Assembly: GCA_965250205.1 (NCBI GenBank)
Contig: CBDFNK010000010.1
Coordinates: 14,601 to 78,600 of the forward strand
DNA: 64,000 nucleotides
From: JAHZKN01 sp965250205
GTDB lineage: Bacteria; Pseudomonadota; Alphaproteobacteria; Rhizobiales; Hyphomicrobiaceae
Reading direction: 5' to 3'
In this document: one piece after another, positions 25,679 through 34,961 of the stretch
Numbering within the stretch: position 1 is the stretch's first letter
How the letters are laid out: each line of letters starts with the position of its first letter
Made by a program: the position numbers and the translations under genes
Notes under the pieces: model-generated
Told to the model about the DNA's origin: nothing
What the model saw: the letters and a program-made list of their open reading frames with translations, nothing else
Databases searched by the model: none

Positions 25679-26716
25679 ATGTCCGATACCCCGTCCCATT
25701 GGCCCAAAGATCACCCGCCTGTTGCCCACAGTAAGATTGGCGTTCTGTTGCTCAATCTTGGCACACCAGATGGCACGGACTATTGGTCGATGCGCCGCTA
25801 CCTAAAGCAATTCCTGTCAGACAAGCGCGTCGTTGAAGAGCCAACCTGGAAGTGGTGGCCGATCCTCAACCTGATCATTCTCACCAAACGCCCTGGCCCA
25901 AAAGGCCGCGACTATCAAACCATCTGGAATACAGAAAAAGACGAGGGACCTCTTAAAACGATTACCCGTGGACAGGCCGAGCGTCTGCAAGAAAGGCTTG
26001 AGCGCCACGGTGAAGTGATTGTTGACTGGGCGATGCGCTACGCCAATCCCTCAACAGAGAGTCGCATTGAGGCCTTGTTTAAAAAAGGCTGCAATCGTAT
26101 TTTGCTGGTGCCGCTCTATCCTCAGTATGCCGCCGCCACATCTGCGACCGCCTGTGACGATGCTTTTAAAGCGTTAATGAAAATGCGCTGGCAACCATTT
26201 GTTCGTGTTGCACCCGCCTATCACGATGAGCCCGCCTACATCAAAGCGCTTGCCAAGAGCATGCGTGCGAGCCTTGCAAAACTAGATTTTGAGCCAGAGA
26301 AAATCATCGCAACATTTCACGGCATGCCCCAAAAGTATTTGGAAAAGGGCGACCCATATCATTGTCATTGCCAGAAAACATCGCGCCTACTGCGTGACAA
26401 GCTCGGTATCGAACCTGACAAATGGCTGACAACGTTTCAGTCACTTTTTGGCAACGATCCGTGGCTGCAACCCTATACGGATAAAACCGTCGAACGCCTC
26501 GCCAAAGAAGGTGTTAAAAAGCTCGCACTGGTTGCGCCTGGATTTTCAGCTGATTGCCTTGAGACACTCGAAGAGCTTGACGTTGAAAACCGCGAGATTT
26601 TTGAAGAAAACGGCGGCGAACACTTTGCCTATTTGCCCGCACTCAATGATACCGCTGAGGGCGTCGATGCTATTGAAGCCATTGTGCGCCGTGAATTGAT
26701 GGGATGGATTTCCTAA
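25679..26716 (+). CDS. hemH: ferrochelatase
   Basis: A 345-residue ferrochelatase: start with KIGVLLLNLGTPDGTDYWSMRRYLKQFL, catalytic His in ATFHGMPQKYLEKGDPY, the FQSLFGNDPWLQPYT motif and VAPGFSADCLETLEEL. It inserts iron into protoporphyrin IX, the last step of haem synthesis, at the cytoplasmic membrane face. Length is normal and the ATG at 25679 fits the family terminus. Confidence 0.97.
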   Translation: MSDTPSHWPKDHPPVAHSKIGVLLLNLGTPDGTDYWSMRRYLKQFLSDKRVVEEPTWKWWPILNLIILTKRPGPKGRDYQTIWNTEKDEGPLKTITRGQAERLQERLERHGEVIVDWAMRYANPSTESRIEALFKKGCNRILLVPLYPQYAAATSATACDDAFKALMKMRWQPFVRVAPAYHDEPAYIKALAKSMRASLAKLDFEPEKIIATFHGMPQKYLEKGDPYHCHCQKTSRLLRDKLGIEPDKWLTTFQSLFGNDPWLQPYTDKTVERLAKEGVKKLALVAPGFSADCLETLEELDVENREIFEENGGEHFAYLPALNDTAEGVDAIEAIVRRELMGWIS

Positions 26717-26903
26717 CCCACGACCCACCGCGCAACATCAAATCTCTGGTCATCATGATTAAGCGGCTCTTAATGAGAAGCCGCAAAAATTCATTGTTTT
26801 ATAATACTTACTTAACCCTATTTTCGCGACTTTCCTCTAGAAATTGATCTAAACCATTCCCATATCCCTCATGTAACTCGCGCTCAAGATTGGAGAAGAT
26901 CTC

Positions 26904-27860
26904 ATGTTCGGCTCAGAAGTCGCTCTTATTCTATTTGTTGTTTTAGCGGTTGCTACGCTGTGGTCCACAGTGAAAATTGTACCACAAGGCCATAACTACA
27001 CGGTCGAAAAATTTGGCCGTTACACACGCACGCTAACACCTGGACTACATATTCTCGTTCCGGTCATGGAACGCGTCGGCCACCACGTCAACATGAAGGA
27101 ACAGGTGATCGACATTCCAAGTCAGGATGTCATCACCAAAGACAACGCCATGGTCTCTGTGGACGGCGTTGCTTTCTATCAAGTGCTGAACGCTGCCAAA
27201 TCGGCCTATGAAGTTGAATTACTAGAACATGCCATCATCAACCTGACGATGACCAACATCAGAACGGTGATGGGCTCGATGGACCTTGATGAATTGCTGT
27301 CCAATCGCGATGTCATCAACGCTCAACTTTTGAACGTGGTTGATTCTGCAACAGAATCCTGGGGCGTGAAAGTCACACGCATCGAGATCAAGGACATTGA
27401 ACCACCACGCGATCTGGTTGACTCGATGGCCCGTCAGATGAAAGCAGAGCGTGAAAAACGCGCTCAGATCCTTGAATCTGAAGGCCTGCGTGCCGCATCT
27501 ATTCTAAAGGCTGAAGGTGAAAAGCAGGCACAAGTCTTGGAAGCTGAAGGGCGCAAAGAAGCTGCCTTCCGCGACGCAGAAGCCCGCGAACGTCAAGCCC
27601 AAGCAGAAGCCAAGGCGACCGAATTGGTCTCGACCGCAATTTCTGAAGGCAACGTTCAAGCCATCAACTACTTTGTCGCCAACAACTACATGAAGGCACT
27701 GGAAGCATTGGCCTCAGCCGACAACCAGAAGGTCATTATGATGCCGCTTGAAGCTTCAGGCATCATTGGATCACTCGCCGGCCTTGCCCAAATTACCGGC
27801 GATGCATTTGGCGGCGACGACAAACCGGCTGGTGGACGCCCTTCTGTGCCACGCAGCTAA
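26904..27860 (+). CDS. qmcA: SPFH/band-7 membrane protein (QmcA-like)
   Basis: A 318-residue protein with an N-terminal membrane anchor (about 4-22), then an SPFH domain (VPQGHNYTVEKFGRYTRTLTPGLH..., DIPSQDVITKDNAMVSVDG, YEVELLEHAIINLTMTNIR) and a coiled coil rich in Ala, Glu, Lys and Arg (about 175-240). QmcA/stomatin-type proteins form oligomeric membrane cages, often with an NfeD partner and FtsH. The nfeD gene follows 90 bp later with a hairpin between. A TATAAT box at 26800-26805 is a possible -10 element, without a clear -35. Confidence 0.92.
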   Translation: MFGSEVALILFVVLAVATLWSTVKIVPQGHNYTVEKFGRYTRTLTPGLHILVPVMERVGHHVNMKEQVIDIPSQDVITKDNAMVSVDGVAFYQVLNAAKSAYEVELLEHAIINLTMTNIRTVMGSMDLDELLSNRDVINAQLLNVVDSATESWGVKVTRIEIKDIEPPRDLVDSMARQMKAEREKRAQILESEGLRAASILKAEGEKQAQVLEAEGRKEAAFRDAEARERQAQAEAKATELVSTAISEGNVQAINYFVANNYMKALEALASADNQKVIMMPLEASGIIGSLAGLAQITGDAFGGDDKPAGGRPSVPRS

Positions 27861-27872
27861 GCCCCAAACATA

Positions 27873-27903
27873 GACCGAGGCCATGACAACCATGGCCTCG
27901 GTC
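27873..27903. terminator. perfect hairpin between qmcA and nfeD
   Basis: GACCGAGGCCATG (27873-27885) and CATGGCCTCGGTC (27891-27903) form a perfect 13-bp stem with a 5-nt loop. No T-run follows, so it may attenuate read-through or protect the qmcA 3' end rather than fully terminate. Confidence 0.5.
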
Positions 27904-27950
27904 GTTAAAATTAGACCCCAACAATCTGAACCCGAACTGGAGCCCCCTCA

Positions 27951-28406
27951 ATGTCATCAGCACTTGCTGAATACTTTTCCGGATTTGGTGATTGGAACTG
28001 GCTGATCCTTGCGTTCATCCTGTTCGTCTTAGAAACAATCCTACCAGGTGTTTATTTCCTGTGGTTTGGTCTCGCTGCGGCTCTTACCGCCGTTGTTGCC
28101 TTTGCCACTGACTTATCGTGGCAATGGGAAATGCTGATCTTTGGCTTGCTGTCCCTTGCTACCGTATTTGGTGTCCGCCAATTCGCAGACCCTCATGCCA
28201 AAGACACTGATGAACCGGCTCTCAACATTCGTGGAGAGCAGTACATTGGTCGCGAAGTCAGTGTCGAAAACTCGATCTCTGGTGGGCGTGGCCGCATTCG
28301 TGTCGGCGATACGATTTGGGCTGCTGAAGGCCCTGATGCACCTGCTGGTGCACGCGTCAAAATCACAGCCGTTGACGGCACCGTATTCAAGGTCGAGCCA
28401 CTCTAA
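27951..28406 (+). CDS. nfeD: NfeD-family membrane protein
   Basis: A 151-residue protein: two to three membrane helices (about 15-70) followed by a C-terminal OB-fold domain (about 85-150) with the NfeD pattern YIGREVSVENSISGGRGRIRVGDTIWAAEGP. It lacks the serine-protease domain of long NfeD proteins and is the short class that partners SPFH proteins. It is transcribed after qmcA. Confidence 0.92.
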   Translation: MSSALAEYFSGFGDWNWLILAFILFVLETILPGVYFLWFGLAAALTAVVAFATDLSWQWEMLIFGLLSLATVFGVRQFADPHAKDTDEPALNIRGEQYIGREVSVENSISGGRGRIRVGDTIWAAEGPDAPAGARVKITAVDGTVFKVEPL

Positions 28407-28436
28407 TTTGATAGAGTGACAAGCCCAAACTTTTTG

Positions 28437-28468
28437 AAGGCCGGTCGCTAGACCGGCCTTTTTCTTTT
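28437..28468 (+). terminator. intrinsic terminator after nfeD
   Basis: AAGGCCGGTC (28437-28446) pairs with GACCGGCCTT (28451-28460) around a 4-nt loop, followed by a run of T. It lies between nfeD and the convergent kdsD gene. Confidence 0.88.
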
Positions 28469-28497
28469 CCGCCTCTTCTGATCTTGTGACTGCCCGA

Positions 28498-29502
28498 CTA
28501 AACGACACCAGCGCGCAATAGGTCATGAACGTGGACAATACCAACAGGCTTATCATCTTTCACCACAAACAGCGCTGTAATGCGCGATGCATTGATCAAC
28601 TCCAAAGCTGCCGAGGCCAGCATGGTTGACGGTGCGGTCTTTGGATTTGCCGTCATGATGTCCCGCGTCTTGGTCGCCAGCAAGTCATCACCCATATGGC
28701 GGCGCAAGTCGCCATCAGTCACAACACCAATCAAGTTGCCGTCGCCATCAACAATCCCCGCGCAGCCGAAGCTCTTGGATGTCATCATCACTAGCGCTTC
28801 ACTCATCACATCATCGGCACTGACAAGTGGTAGCGCATCGCCATCGTGCATAACGTCGGTGACATACTTCAAACTGGCCCCAAGCGATCCGCCAGGATGA
28901 AACGCCTTAAAATCATGCGCGGTAAAACCTTTGGCTTCAAGCAGGGCGACAGCCAAACAGTCACCCAGTGCCAATTGCATCGTGGTTGACGTAGTCGGCG
29001 CTAGGCCATGCGGACAGGCTTCATCTGCTCGTGGCAGTTCCAAAACCACATCGGACTGCGTGCCAAGAGCAGACTCCCTTTTAGACGTGATTGAAATCAG
29101 CGGTACCGCAAAGCGGCGCGCGTAGGTGATGATGCCTTTCAGCTCCACCGTCTCACCCGACCACGACAGGGCCAGGATCACGTCCTTGCTGGTGATCATT
29201 CCCAGATCACCATGGGCTGCTTCTGTTGGATGGACGAAAAAGGCTGGTGTTCCCGTTGAAGCAAACGTCGCCGCAATCTTCTGGCCCACGTGTCCGCTTT
29301 TGCCGATGCCCGTGACAATCACCCGACCGTCGGCATTCTTGATGGTTTGGACAGCATCGGCCAATGCCGGGCCCAAGTCCTGGAGCACACTGGCACGCAG
29401 GGCCGCAAGCCCGCTTGCCTCAACATCCAACGTGCGCAGCACGGAAGAGACGGTCTTGTTCGTGACGGTCTTGCCGCCATCAATCGATTTAAGTTCTGTC
29501 AT
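28498..29502 (-). CDS. kdsD: arabinose-5-phosphate isomerase (KpsF/GutQ family)
   Basis: A 334-residue enzyme: N-terminal SIS domain (about 50-180) with VTGIGKSGHVGQKIA and LSWSGETVEL, then tandem CBS domains (about 210-330). It converts ribulose 5-phosphate to arabinose 5-phosphate, the precursor of Kdo in lipopolysaccharide. The ATG at 29502 is preferred because the 45 upstream in-frame codons show no similarity. It acts upstream of the KdtA activity encoded at about 38-39 kb. Confidence 0.94.
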   Translation of the reverse strand: MTELKSIDGGKTVTNKTVSSVLRTLDVEASGLAALRASVLQDLGPALADAVQTIKNADGRVIVTGIGKSGHVGQKIAATFASTGTPAFFVHPTEAAHGDLGMITSKDVILALSWSGETVELKGIITYARRFAVPLISITSKRESALGTQSDVVLELPRADEACPHGLAPTTSTTMQLALGDCLAVALLEAKGFTAHDFKAFHPGGSLGASLKYVTDVMHDGDALPLVSADDVMSEALVMMTSKSFGCAGIVDGDGNLIGVVTDGDLRRHMGDDLLATKTRDIMTANPKTAPSTMLASAALELINASRITALFVVKDDKPVGIVHVHDLLRAGVV

Positions 29503-29736
29503 AGACTGAGATTTGCCCTGCCATGGCACCAAGCGCCAGAGAATTGGGATTATCTGTGGGCTCCACACGACTGAGCCCCTGCCATTTCTCTCTACCAGAG
29601 GCGCCCTTGAGCACCAAATTTTCTCCCCGAGACCCACAATTGGCCAGTTTTTAAAGTCTCGTTAACCGACGCTCCCTAGGGTTCACAATCAAGGTGTGCG
29701 TTCCCCTGACCAAAATTATCACGATGGAACGCTGGC

Positions 29737-31512
29737 GTGACTGTCCTTCAGCACAAATTTAGCCGTCATCTCGACGTCTTCGCCAAGGCTTGCGTCTCGG
29801 GCGTCATGGCGTGCCTCTGCGCGATGCCTGTGATGCTGACGGTACTGAGTACGTCTGCACAGGCTCAGCGGGCTGAAAATCCCGAAAACGGTGGTGTTTT
29901 TGGGCCGACGCGCCCAAGCCAGTCGAGTCGCCCTGGCGGTGAGGTTCAACCCAACACGGGCGACGCGCTAACCACAGAGCAATCACCTGCAATCCAAGAC
30001 CAAGACGCCAGCTTTGAAGCCGATAACGATCCCCTTGAAATCGCACCGCAGACACGTGATCGCCCTGGCTCGCGGCTCATCATCCAAGACGGTGATCTAT
30101 CTTTTCCACGCACCCGTTCTCAACCGCGCGATGGCGTGATTGAAGTCGGTGAACCCCCACCTATTTTAGATGGTAGTGACCCGACCACAACCGATACGCG
30201 CACGCGCCGCGACATCGACTTGTTTGAAAGTCCACCCGCAGGCTTTGATCCTTCACTGTTTCAGGCTGAAGACCCTAGCCCACGTGATCGCCAACCCGAC
30301 GACGTCGATCCACTGCTGTTCCAAATTGAAAACATTGAACCCGTGCGAGACAACCGGCGTCCGCGCCGCCTGTTTCTGTTTGAGCCCTTCGATCCCATTG
30401 GCATCAAAGTGGGCAGCTTTATTCTGTTTCCCGAAGTTGAAACAGCCCTTCGTTGGAATAGTAATGTTCTAAGTTCGCCCAATGCTGAATCCGACATTTC
30501 CTACACCGTAGATCCAAGCGCACGCCTTGTTTCAGATTGGTCGCGCCACGCGTTGGAGTTCAACGCCCGGGCAACATTGAGCTTTTTCAAGGAAATTCAG
30601 TCTGAAGATAACCGCGGCTACTTTGTTGAAGCCCGCGGGCGACTTGACTTTACACGGCGCAGCAATCTGCAAGGCTTGATCTCGCATAGCATAGCGCAAG
30701 AAAGTCGGTCGGCAATCGATGCCTCTAATGCGCTTGACCGCACCGACATTAAAACCCAGCGCGCAGCGTTGACCTTCAACCACCGCTTCAATCGCCTCAC
30801 TGTGCAATTGCGCGGATCTTTTGAAACACGCGATTTAAGCGATGATGTATCTGGCGGCGCGATCAATCGCAATGATGATCGCGACAGTGACGAATGGGAA
30901 CAAGCCATTCGTGCAACGTGGGAGTTCAAACCAACGCTGGCCGCGTTCGCCGAAGTTGGTTTTATCCAGCGTGAATTTGGCGCACCGGCACAGTCAGACA
31001 ACATCCAACGCGACACAACAGGAGAACGCTATCGCGTTGGTTTGGACTTTGGCGATACCGGAACCTACCTACGCGGTGAGATCAGCGTCGGCTACGGCAT
31101 TGAACGCCCAGATGTGGGTACGCTGAACGAAGTGGAAACCTTCTTGTTTGACGCTAACGCTTCCTATCGTTTCAACGAGCTGACAACCTTCCTGCTCAAT
31201 GCCCGGTCCGACATCGACGAAACAACGAATGCAGACAGTGCTGGTGTGATTACACACTTTATTGGACTGGAAGCACGGCACGCGTTTCGTCGCAACATTA
31301 TTGGCAACGTAGAAGCCAGTATCTCAACACGCGAATTTGACAATACGACACTGGAAGAAAGTGAATGGCGCATAGGCGCGGGACTTGAGTACTTCATGAA
31401 CCGTAACATGGTCCTTTTTGGCAATTATGAGCATACTGACTTTGACTCCAATTCGCCCGGCAGCTCGTTTGTTGATGATGAAGTCCGATTTGGCCTAAGA
31501 CTGAGACGCTAG
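29737..31512 (+). CDS. outer-membrane beta-barrel protein (BBP2_2/OMP_b-brl-like)
   Basis: A 591-residue exported protein. A long signal sequence (hydrophobic about 20-42, SAQAQ) is followed by a disordered, Asp/Pro/Arg-rich segment (about 45-205). From about 215 to the end are alternating amphipathic strands with aromatic ends, e.g. ATWEFKPTLAAFAEVGFIQR, finishing in VRFGLRLRR. This pattern fits putative beta-barrel porin 2 proteins, often found in polysaccharide or envelope loci. Function is unknown. The start is a GTG without a strong ribosome-binding site. Its TAG stop is the end of dispersed element copy B. Confidence 0.82.
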   Translation: MTVLQHKFSRHLDVFAKACVSGVMACLCAMPVMLTVLSTSAQAQRAENPENGGVFGPTRPSQSSRPGGEVQPNTGDALTTEQSPAIQDQDASFEADNDPLEIAPQTRDRPGSRLIIQDGDLSFPRTRSQPRDGVIEVGEPPPILDGSDPTTTDTRTRRDIDLFESPPAGFDPSLFQAEDPSPRDRQPDDVDPLLFQIENIEPVRDNRRPRRLFLFEPFDPIGIKVGSFILFPEVETALRWNSNVLSSPNAESDISYTVDPSARLVSDWSRHALEFNARATLSFFKEIQSEDNRGYFVEARGRLDFTRRSNLQGLISHSIAQESRSAIDASNALDRTDIKTQRAALTFNHRFNRLTVQLRGSFETRDLSDDVSGGAINRNDDRDSDEWEQAIRATWEFKPTLAAFAEVGFIQREFGAPAQSDNIQRDTTGERYRVGLDFGDTGTYLRGEISVGYGIERPDVGTLNEVETFLFDANASYRFNELTTFLLNARSDIDETTNADSAGVITHFIGLEARHAFRRNIIGNVEASISTREFDNTTLEESEWRIGAGLEYFMNRNMVLFGNYEHTDFDSNSPGSSFVDDEVRFGLRLRR

Positions 31513-31667
31513 AGCGTCGCGCCTTTTCTGCTACACAGTGAAGCTATTTGCGCAACGCTCTATCTCGTGACTCTATCCCAAGACTCTATCCTAAGACTCT
31601 ATCCTAAGACTGGCGATCAATTTATCTGCTCAAAGTCACGATTCCAACTTTTCGCAAGTGGATCTAG
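31510..31667 (-). repeat. composite dispersed element, copy B
   Basis: About 158 bp, inverted relative to copy A. From its right end in element direction: TAGATCCACTTGCGAAAAG, hairpin 1 to ATTGATC, four clean 13-bp units (two AGTCTTAGGATAG, then two variants), and hairpin 2 with arms AGAGCGTTGCGC and GCGCGACGCTCT. It starts on the TAG stop of the barrel gene and ends in CTAG. The remaining gap to thiS (31668-31861) has no recognised motif; no TPP riboswitch was seen. Confidence 0.88.
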
Positions 31668-31861
31668 CGCGCGAGACCTGCTTCGCAGCTGCGGCAAAAG
31701 CCCGTATGTTTCTACCTCAATTGCACTTATCTCATTTTTGCACTTGAATTTTCCCGCCAGCCGCAGTCAGATAACGTCACTCACTTGATCTTGAGAATAT
31801 TCCGGGCGGAAAACCGCACACACTTTTCCTGAATAGGCTCTGGAAATAGGCGTACCGCAAC

Positions 31862-32083
31862 ATGGGCCAAAGCACGCTTCCAACGTTTAAGATCGTCGTC
31901 AACGGTATGGTGACAGAAACCACAGCCGAGACGTTGCAGGCGCTGTTGGCCGAGCAAGGCTATGGCAATACGCGTGTGGCCACCGCCAGAAACGGTACTT
32001 TTGTGCCGTTACGCGTGCGCGAAGAAACCACCTTACAGCCGGGCGACAGCATAGAGGTTGTCTCGGCCCGCCAGGGCGGATAA
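31862..32083 (+). CDS. thiS: thiazole-synthesis sulfur carrier ThiS
   Basis: A 73-residue ubiquitin-fold carrier with the essential C-terminal Gly-Gly (SARQGG). The C-terminal glycine is adenylated and carries thiocarboxylate sulfur for thiazole synthesis. It heads a thiS-thiG-thiE unit with an 11-bp gap to thiG. thiO, often first in alphaproteobacterial clusters, is absent here. Confidence 0.93.
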   Translation: MGQSTLPTFKIVVNGMVTETTAETLQALLAEQGYGNTRVATARNGTFVPLRVREETTLQPGDSIEVVSARQGG

Positions 32084-32094
32084 ACGCTTCTGCC

Positions 32095-32931
32095 ATGACC
32101 ATAAGACAATCCGATCTGACAGGCTCCAAGCCGGGGCTTAATCCGCTGACGCTTTATGGCGTTGAACTCTCCTCACGGATGCTGCTCGGCACCGCGCGCT
32201 ACCCCTCTCCCCAAATCATGGCCGATGCTGTTGCCGCAGCCAAATGCGAGCTGGTGACAGTATCTTTGCGCCGAGAACAAGCACGCGGGCAAGTAGGCAA
32301 TCGCTTTCTTGAATTGATCATGAACTTAGATGTGCGTGTGTTGCCGAACACGGCCGGCTGCCGTACAGCCCAAGACGCCATCACCACCGCAGAGATGGCG
32401 CGCGAGCTGTTTGACAGTGATTGGATCAAGCTGGAAGTCATTGCCAATGACGACACCTTGCAGCCGGATCTGTTTGGTCTTGTCGAAGCTGCCGAAATTC
32501 TCGCGCGCGATGGCTTCAAAGTATTCCCCTATACCACTGAGGACCTTGGAGCCGCCGAAAGGCTTTTGGCTGCAGGCTGTGAAGTCTTGATGCCCTGGGG
32601 TGCACCGATCGGAACCGGTCAGGGGCTCAACAATAAGGCAGCTCTGAAAGCGATGCGCGCCTATTTCCCCGACACCACGTTGGTGGTCGATGCCGGCATT
32701 GGTGCGCCCTCACACGCAGCCGCCGCCATGGAGCTTGGCTTTGACGCGGTGTTGCTGAACACCGCCATCGCCAAAGCTGGCGATCCGGTGACGATGGCAG
32801 GCTCATTTGCTGAGGCCATTCATGCTGGTCGCGCGGCTTACGAGTCTGGATTGATGGCACCACGTGAAATGGCAACCCCATCAACGCCAGTATTTGGCAC
32901 ACCATTTGTTGATGAGGATCCCTCATCGTGA
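32095..32931 (+). CDS. thiG: thiazole synthase
   Basis: A 278-residue TIM-barrel enzyme with LYGVELSSRMLLGTARYPSP, LPNTAGCRTAQDA, KLEVIANDDTLQPD, VLMPWGAPIGTGQG and VDAGIGAPSHAAAAMELGFDAVLLNTAIAKA-type motifs. It builds the thiazole phosphate of thiamine from deoxyxylulose phosphate, dehydroglycine and ThiS thiocarboxylate. Its TGA overlaps the GTG start of thiE. Confidence 0.96.
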   Translation: MTIRQSDLTGSKPGLNPLTLYGVELSSRMLLGTARYPSPQIMADAVAAAKCELVTVSLRREQARGQVGNRFLELIMNLDVRVLPNTAGCRTAQDAITTAEMARELFDSDWIKLEVIANDDTLQPDLFGLVEAAEILARDGFKVFPYTTEDLGAAERLLAAGCEVLMPWGAPIGTGQGLNNKAALKAMRAYFPDTTLVVDAGIGAPSHAAAAMELGFDAVLLNTAIAKAGDPVTMAGSFAEAIHAGRAAYESGLMAPREMATPSTPVFGTPFVDEDPSS

Positions 32932-33563
32932 CCGGGCACCCCACCCTAGACCTCAATCCATTTTATCCGATTGTGCCGGACGCAGGTTGGGTGGCGCATT
33001 TGGCAACACTAGGTGTCACCACAATGCAGTTGCGTTTCAAGAGCGACGATCCCGTCGCTTCAAAACGCGAGGTTGCAGCAAGCCTCTGTCTCGTAGAAAA
33101 TTTTTCAGATCTCACATTGATCATCAATGATCATTGGCAGGCAGCGCTTGAATTGGGCGCAACAGCTGTCCACCTCGGCCAGGAAGATTTGGCCACAGCA
33201 GATGTTGCAGCCCTCAAAGACGCGGGCATCGCGATTGGCATCTCAACACACAGCGAGGACGAACTCAGCACCGCGCTTAAAGTGAAACCCAACTATGTGG
33301 CGCTTGGCCCAATCTTCGAAACTAAACTGAAACACATGCCATGGGCACCCCAAGGCTTAAAACGTCTGACCGAATGGAAGCAAAAAATTGGGGAGATCCC
33401 GTTGGTCGCCATTGGCGGGCTAACACCCAAACGCGCAAACCAGGCCATCGACGCAGGCGCGGACTCTGCTGCGGTGATCACCGATTTTTTTACTGCACCT
33501 GACCCTGGCGCGCGGGTCAAAGAGTGGGTCAGCTGGTCAAACCAGATCAGCAAAGCGTCCTAA
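32928..33563 (+). CDS. thiE: thiamine-phosphate synthase
   Basis: A 211-residue protein with the ThiE features MQLRFKS (substrate-binding), LIINDHWQAALELGATAVHLGQEDL and VALGPIFETKLK, then VAIGGLTPKRA. It couples the pyrimidine and thiazole halves of thiamine. The GTG start overlaps the thiG stop by four bases. The motif LRFK replaces the more usual LRxK/LREK spacing, so it belongs to the divergent alphaproteobacterial branch. It converges with purD. Confidence 0.9.
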   Translation: MTGHPTLDLNPFYPIVPDAGWVAHLATLGVTTMQLRFKSDDPVASKREVAASLCLVENFSDLTLIINDHWQAALELGATAVHLGQEDLATADVAALKDAGIAIGISTHSEDELSTALKVKPNYVALGPIFETKLKHMPWAPQGLKRLTEWKQKIGEIPLVAIGGLTPKRANQAIDAGADSAAVITDFFTAPDPGARVKEWVSWSNQISKAS

Positions 33564-33581
33564 CAGCATCGCCTGAATTAA

Positions 33582-34859
33582 TTAGGTTTCTTCGCGCTCA
33601 ATTGCGCGCCAGCCAATGTCAGATCGAGAAAAACCATCTGGCCAATTAATTTCGGCGATGGCCTGATAGGCACGCGCCTGGGCGTCTTTCACCGTTGCCC
33701 CTGATGCCGTCACACCAAGTACCCGTCCACCATTGGCAATGATTTTGTCACCATCCAATTTTGTGCCTGCGTGAAAGATTGTAACGCCGTCAGTTTCTGA
33801 CGCCGCGTCGAGCCCCTTGATCTCCGTGCCTTTTTTGGGCGTGCCCGGATACCCCTCACCCGCCATAACCACGCAGAGCGCCGATGCTAGGTCCCATTTG
33901 GCAGACGCCGTATCAAGCGTGCCATCGACTGTGGCTAACAACAGCTGCAAAAGGTCGGACTGCAAGCGCACCATCAAAACCTGGCATTCGGGATCGCCAA
34001 AACGGACATTATACTCAATCAACTGTGGGCCTTTGTCGGTGATCATCAGGCCTGCATAGAGCACCCCTTGATAGGGCATACCGCGTTCCGCCATGCCTTT
34101 GACGGTCGGTGCAATAATTTCCTCAAGTGTGCGTTGGATCAGCTCCGGCGTCATGACGGGTGCTGGTGAATAGGCACCCATGCCACCGGTGTTTGGTCCT
34201 GTATCACCATCTCCAGCACGCTTGTGGTCCTGCGCTGTTGCAAGCGGTAAAATATTTTTGCCATCAACAAGTACAAAAAAGCTGGCCTCTTCGCCGACTA
34301 AAAAGTCTTCAATCACCACTTCCGCACCAGCACCGCCAAAGGCACCTTCAAAGCAGGCATCAAGTGCAGCTTCTGCGTCGGCCATGGTTTCAGCAATAAC
34401 AACGCCTTTTCCAGCCGCCAGCCCATCGGCTTTGATCACAACGGGAATGGACTGCGTTTTAAGCGCTTGTCTGGTGTCCTCGACATTCCTACAGCGCACA
34501 TAACCCGCCGTTGGAATGGCATAGTCGCGACACAAATCTTTGGTGAAGCCTTTTGAGCCTTCAAGGGCGGCAGCGGCTTTGGTTGGTCCAAACGCCTTGA
34601 TGCCTGCCCCTTGCAGGCTATCAACCAAGCCATCCACGAGTGGCGCTTCGGGACCAACAACGACCAAGCCGATGTCATTGTCATTACAAAACGCAATCAC
34701 CGCAGAGTGGTCGCCAACCGCTAAATCCGTGCACATTGCCACATCGGCAATGCCGCCATTGCCGGGCGCACAGTACAAGTTTGCAACATTGGGTGATTTA
34801 ACAAGCGCCCACGCCAGTGCATGTTCGCGCCCACCCGAACCAATCAACAGAACATTCAT
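33582..34859 (-). CDS. purD: phosphoribosylamine-glycine ligase
   Basis: A 425-residue ATP-grasp enzyme starting MNVLLIGSGGREHALAW, with VIKADGLAAGKGVVIA, DGDTGPNTGGMGAYSPAP and EYNVRFGDPECQ. It makes glycinamide ribonucleotide in purine synthesis. Start codons further upstream are in frame but would extend into the divergent xseA promoter region without similarity, so the ATG at 34859 is chosen. Confidence 0.96.
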   Translation of the reverse strand: MNVLLIGSGGREHALAWALVKSPNVANLYCAPGNGGIADVAMCTDLAVGDHSAVIAFCNDNDIGLVVVGPEAPLVDGLVDSLQGAGIKAFGPTKAAAALEGSKGFTKDLCRDYAIPTAGYVRCRNVEDTRQALKTQSIPVVIKADGLAAGKGVVIAETMADAEAALDACFEGAFGGAGAEVVIEDFLVGEEASFFVLVDGKNILPLATAQDHKRAGDGDTGPNTGGMGAYSPAPVMTPELIQRTLEEIIAPTVKGMAERGMPYQGVLYAGLMITDKGPQLIEYNVRFGDPECQVLMVRLQSDLLQLLLATVDGTLDTASAKWDLASALCVVMAGEGYPGTPKKGTEIKGLDAASETDGVTIFHAGTKLDGDKIIANGGRVLGVTASGATVKDAQARAYQAIAEINWPDGFSRSDIGWRAIEREET

Positions 34860-34961
34860 GGGGAAGAGCCCTAAAGTTTTGCTTGTCACCTGCCTGAGAG
34901 GCATGATCTGCCTCAATGATGATGTATCATGGCTCAGTGATTGGGCAACTTCGGACGATTC

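Noticed and set aside
29724..29762. 12-codon upstream frame before the outer-membrane barrel gene as a leader peptide
   Set aside because: It overlaps the GTG start out of frame but has no ribosome-binding site or attenuator-like structure.
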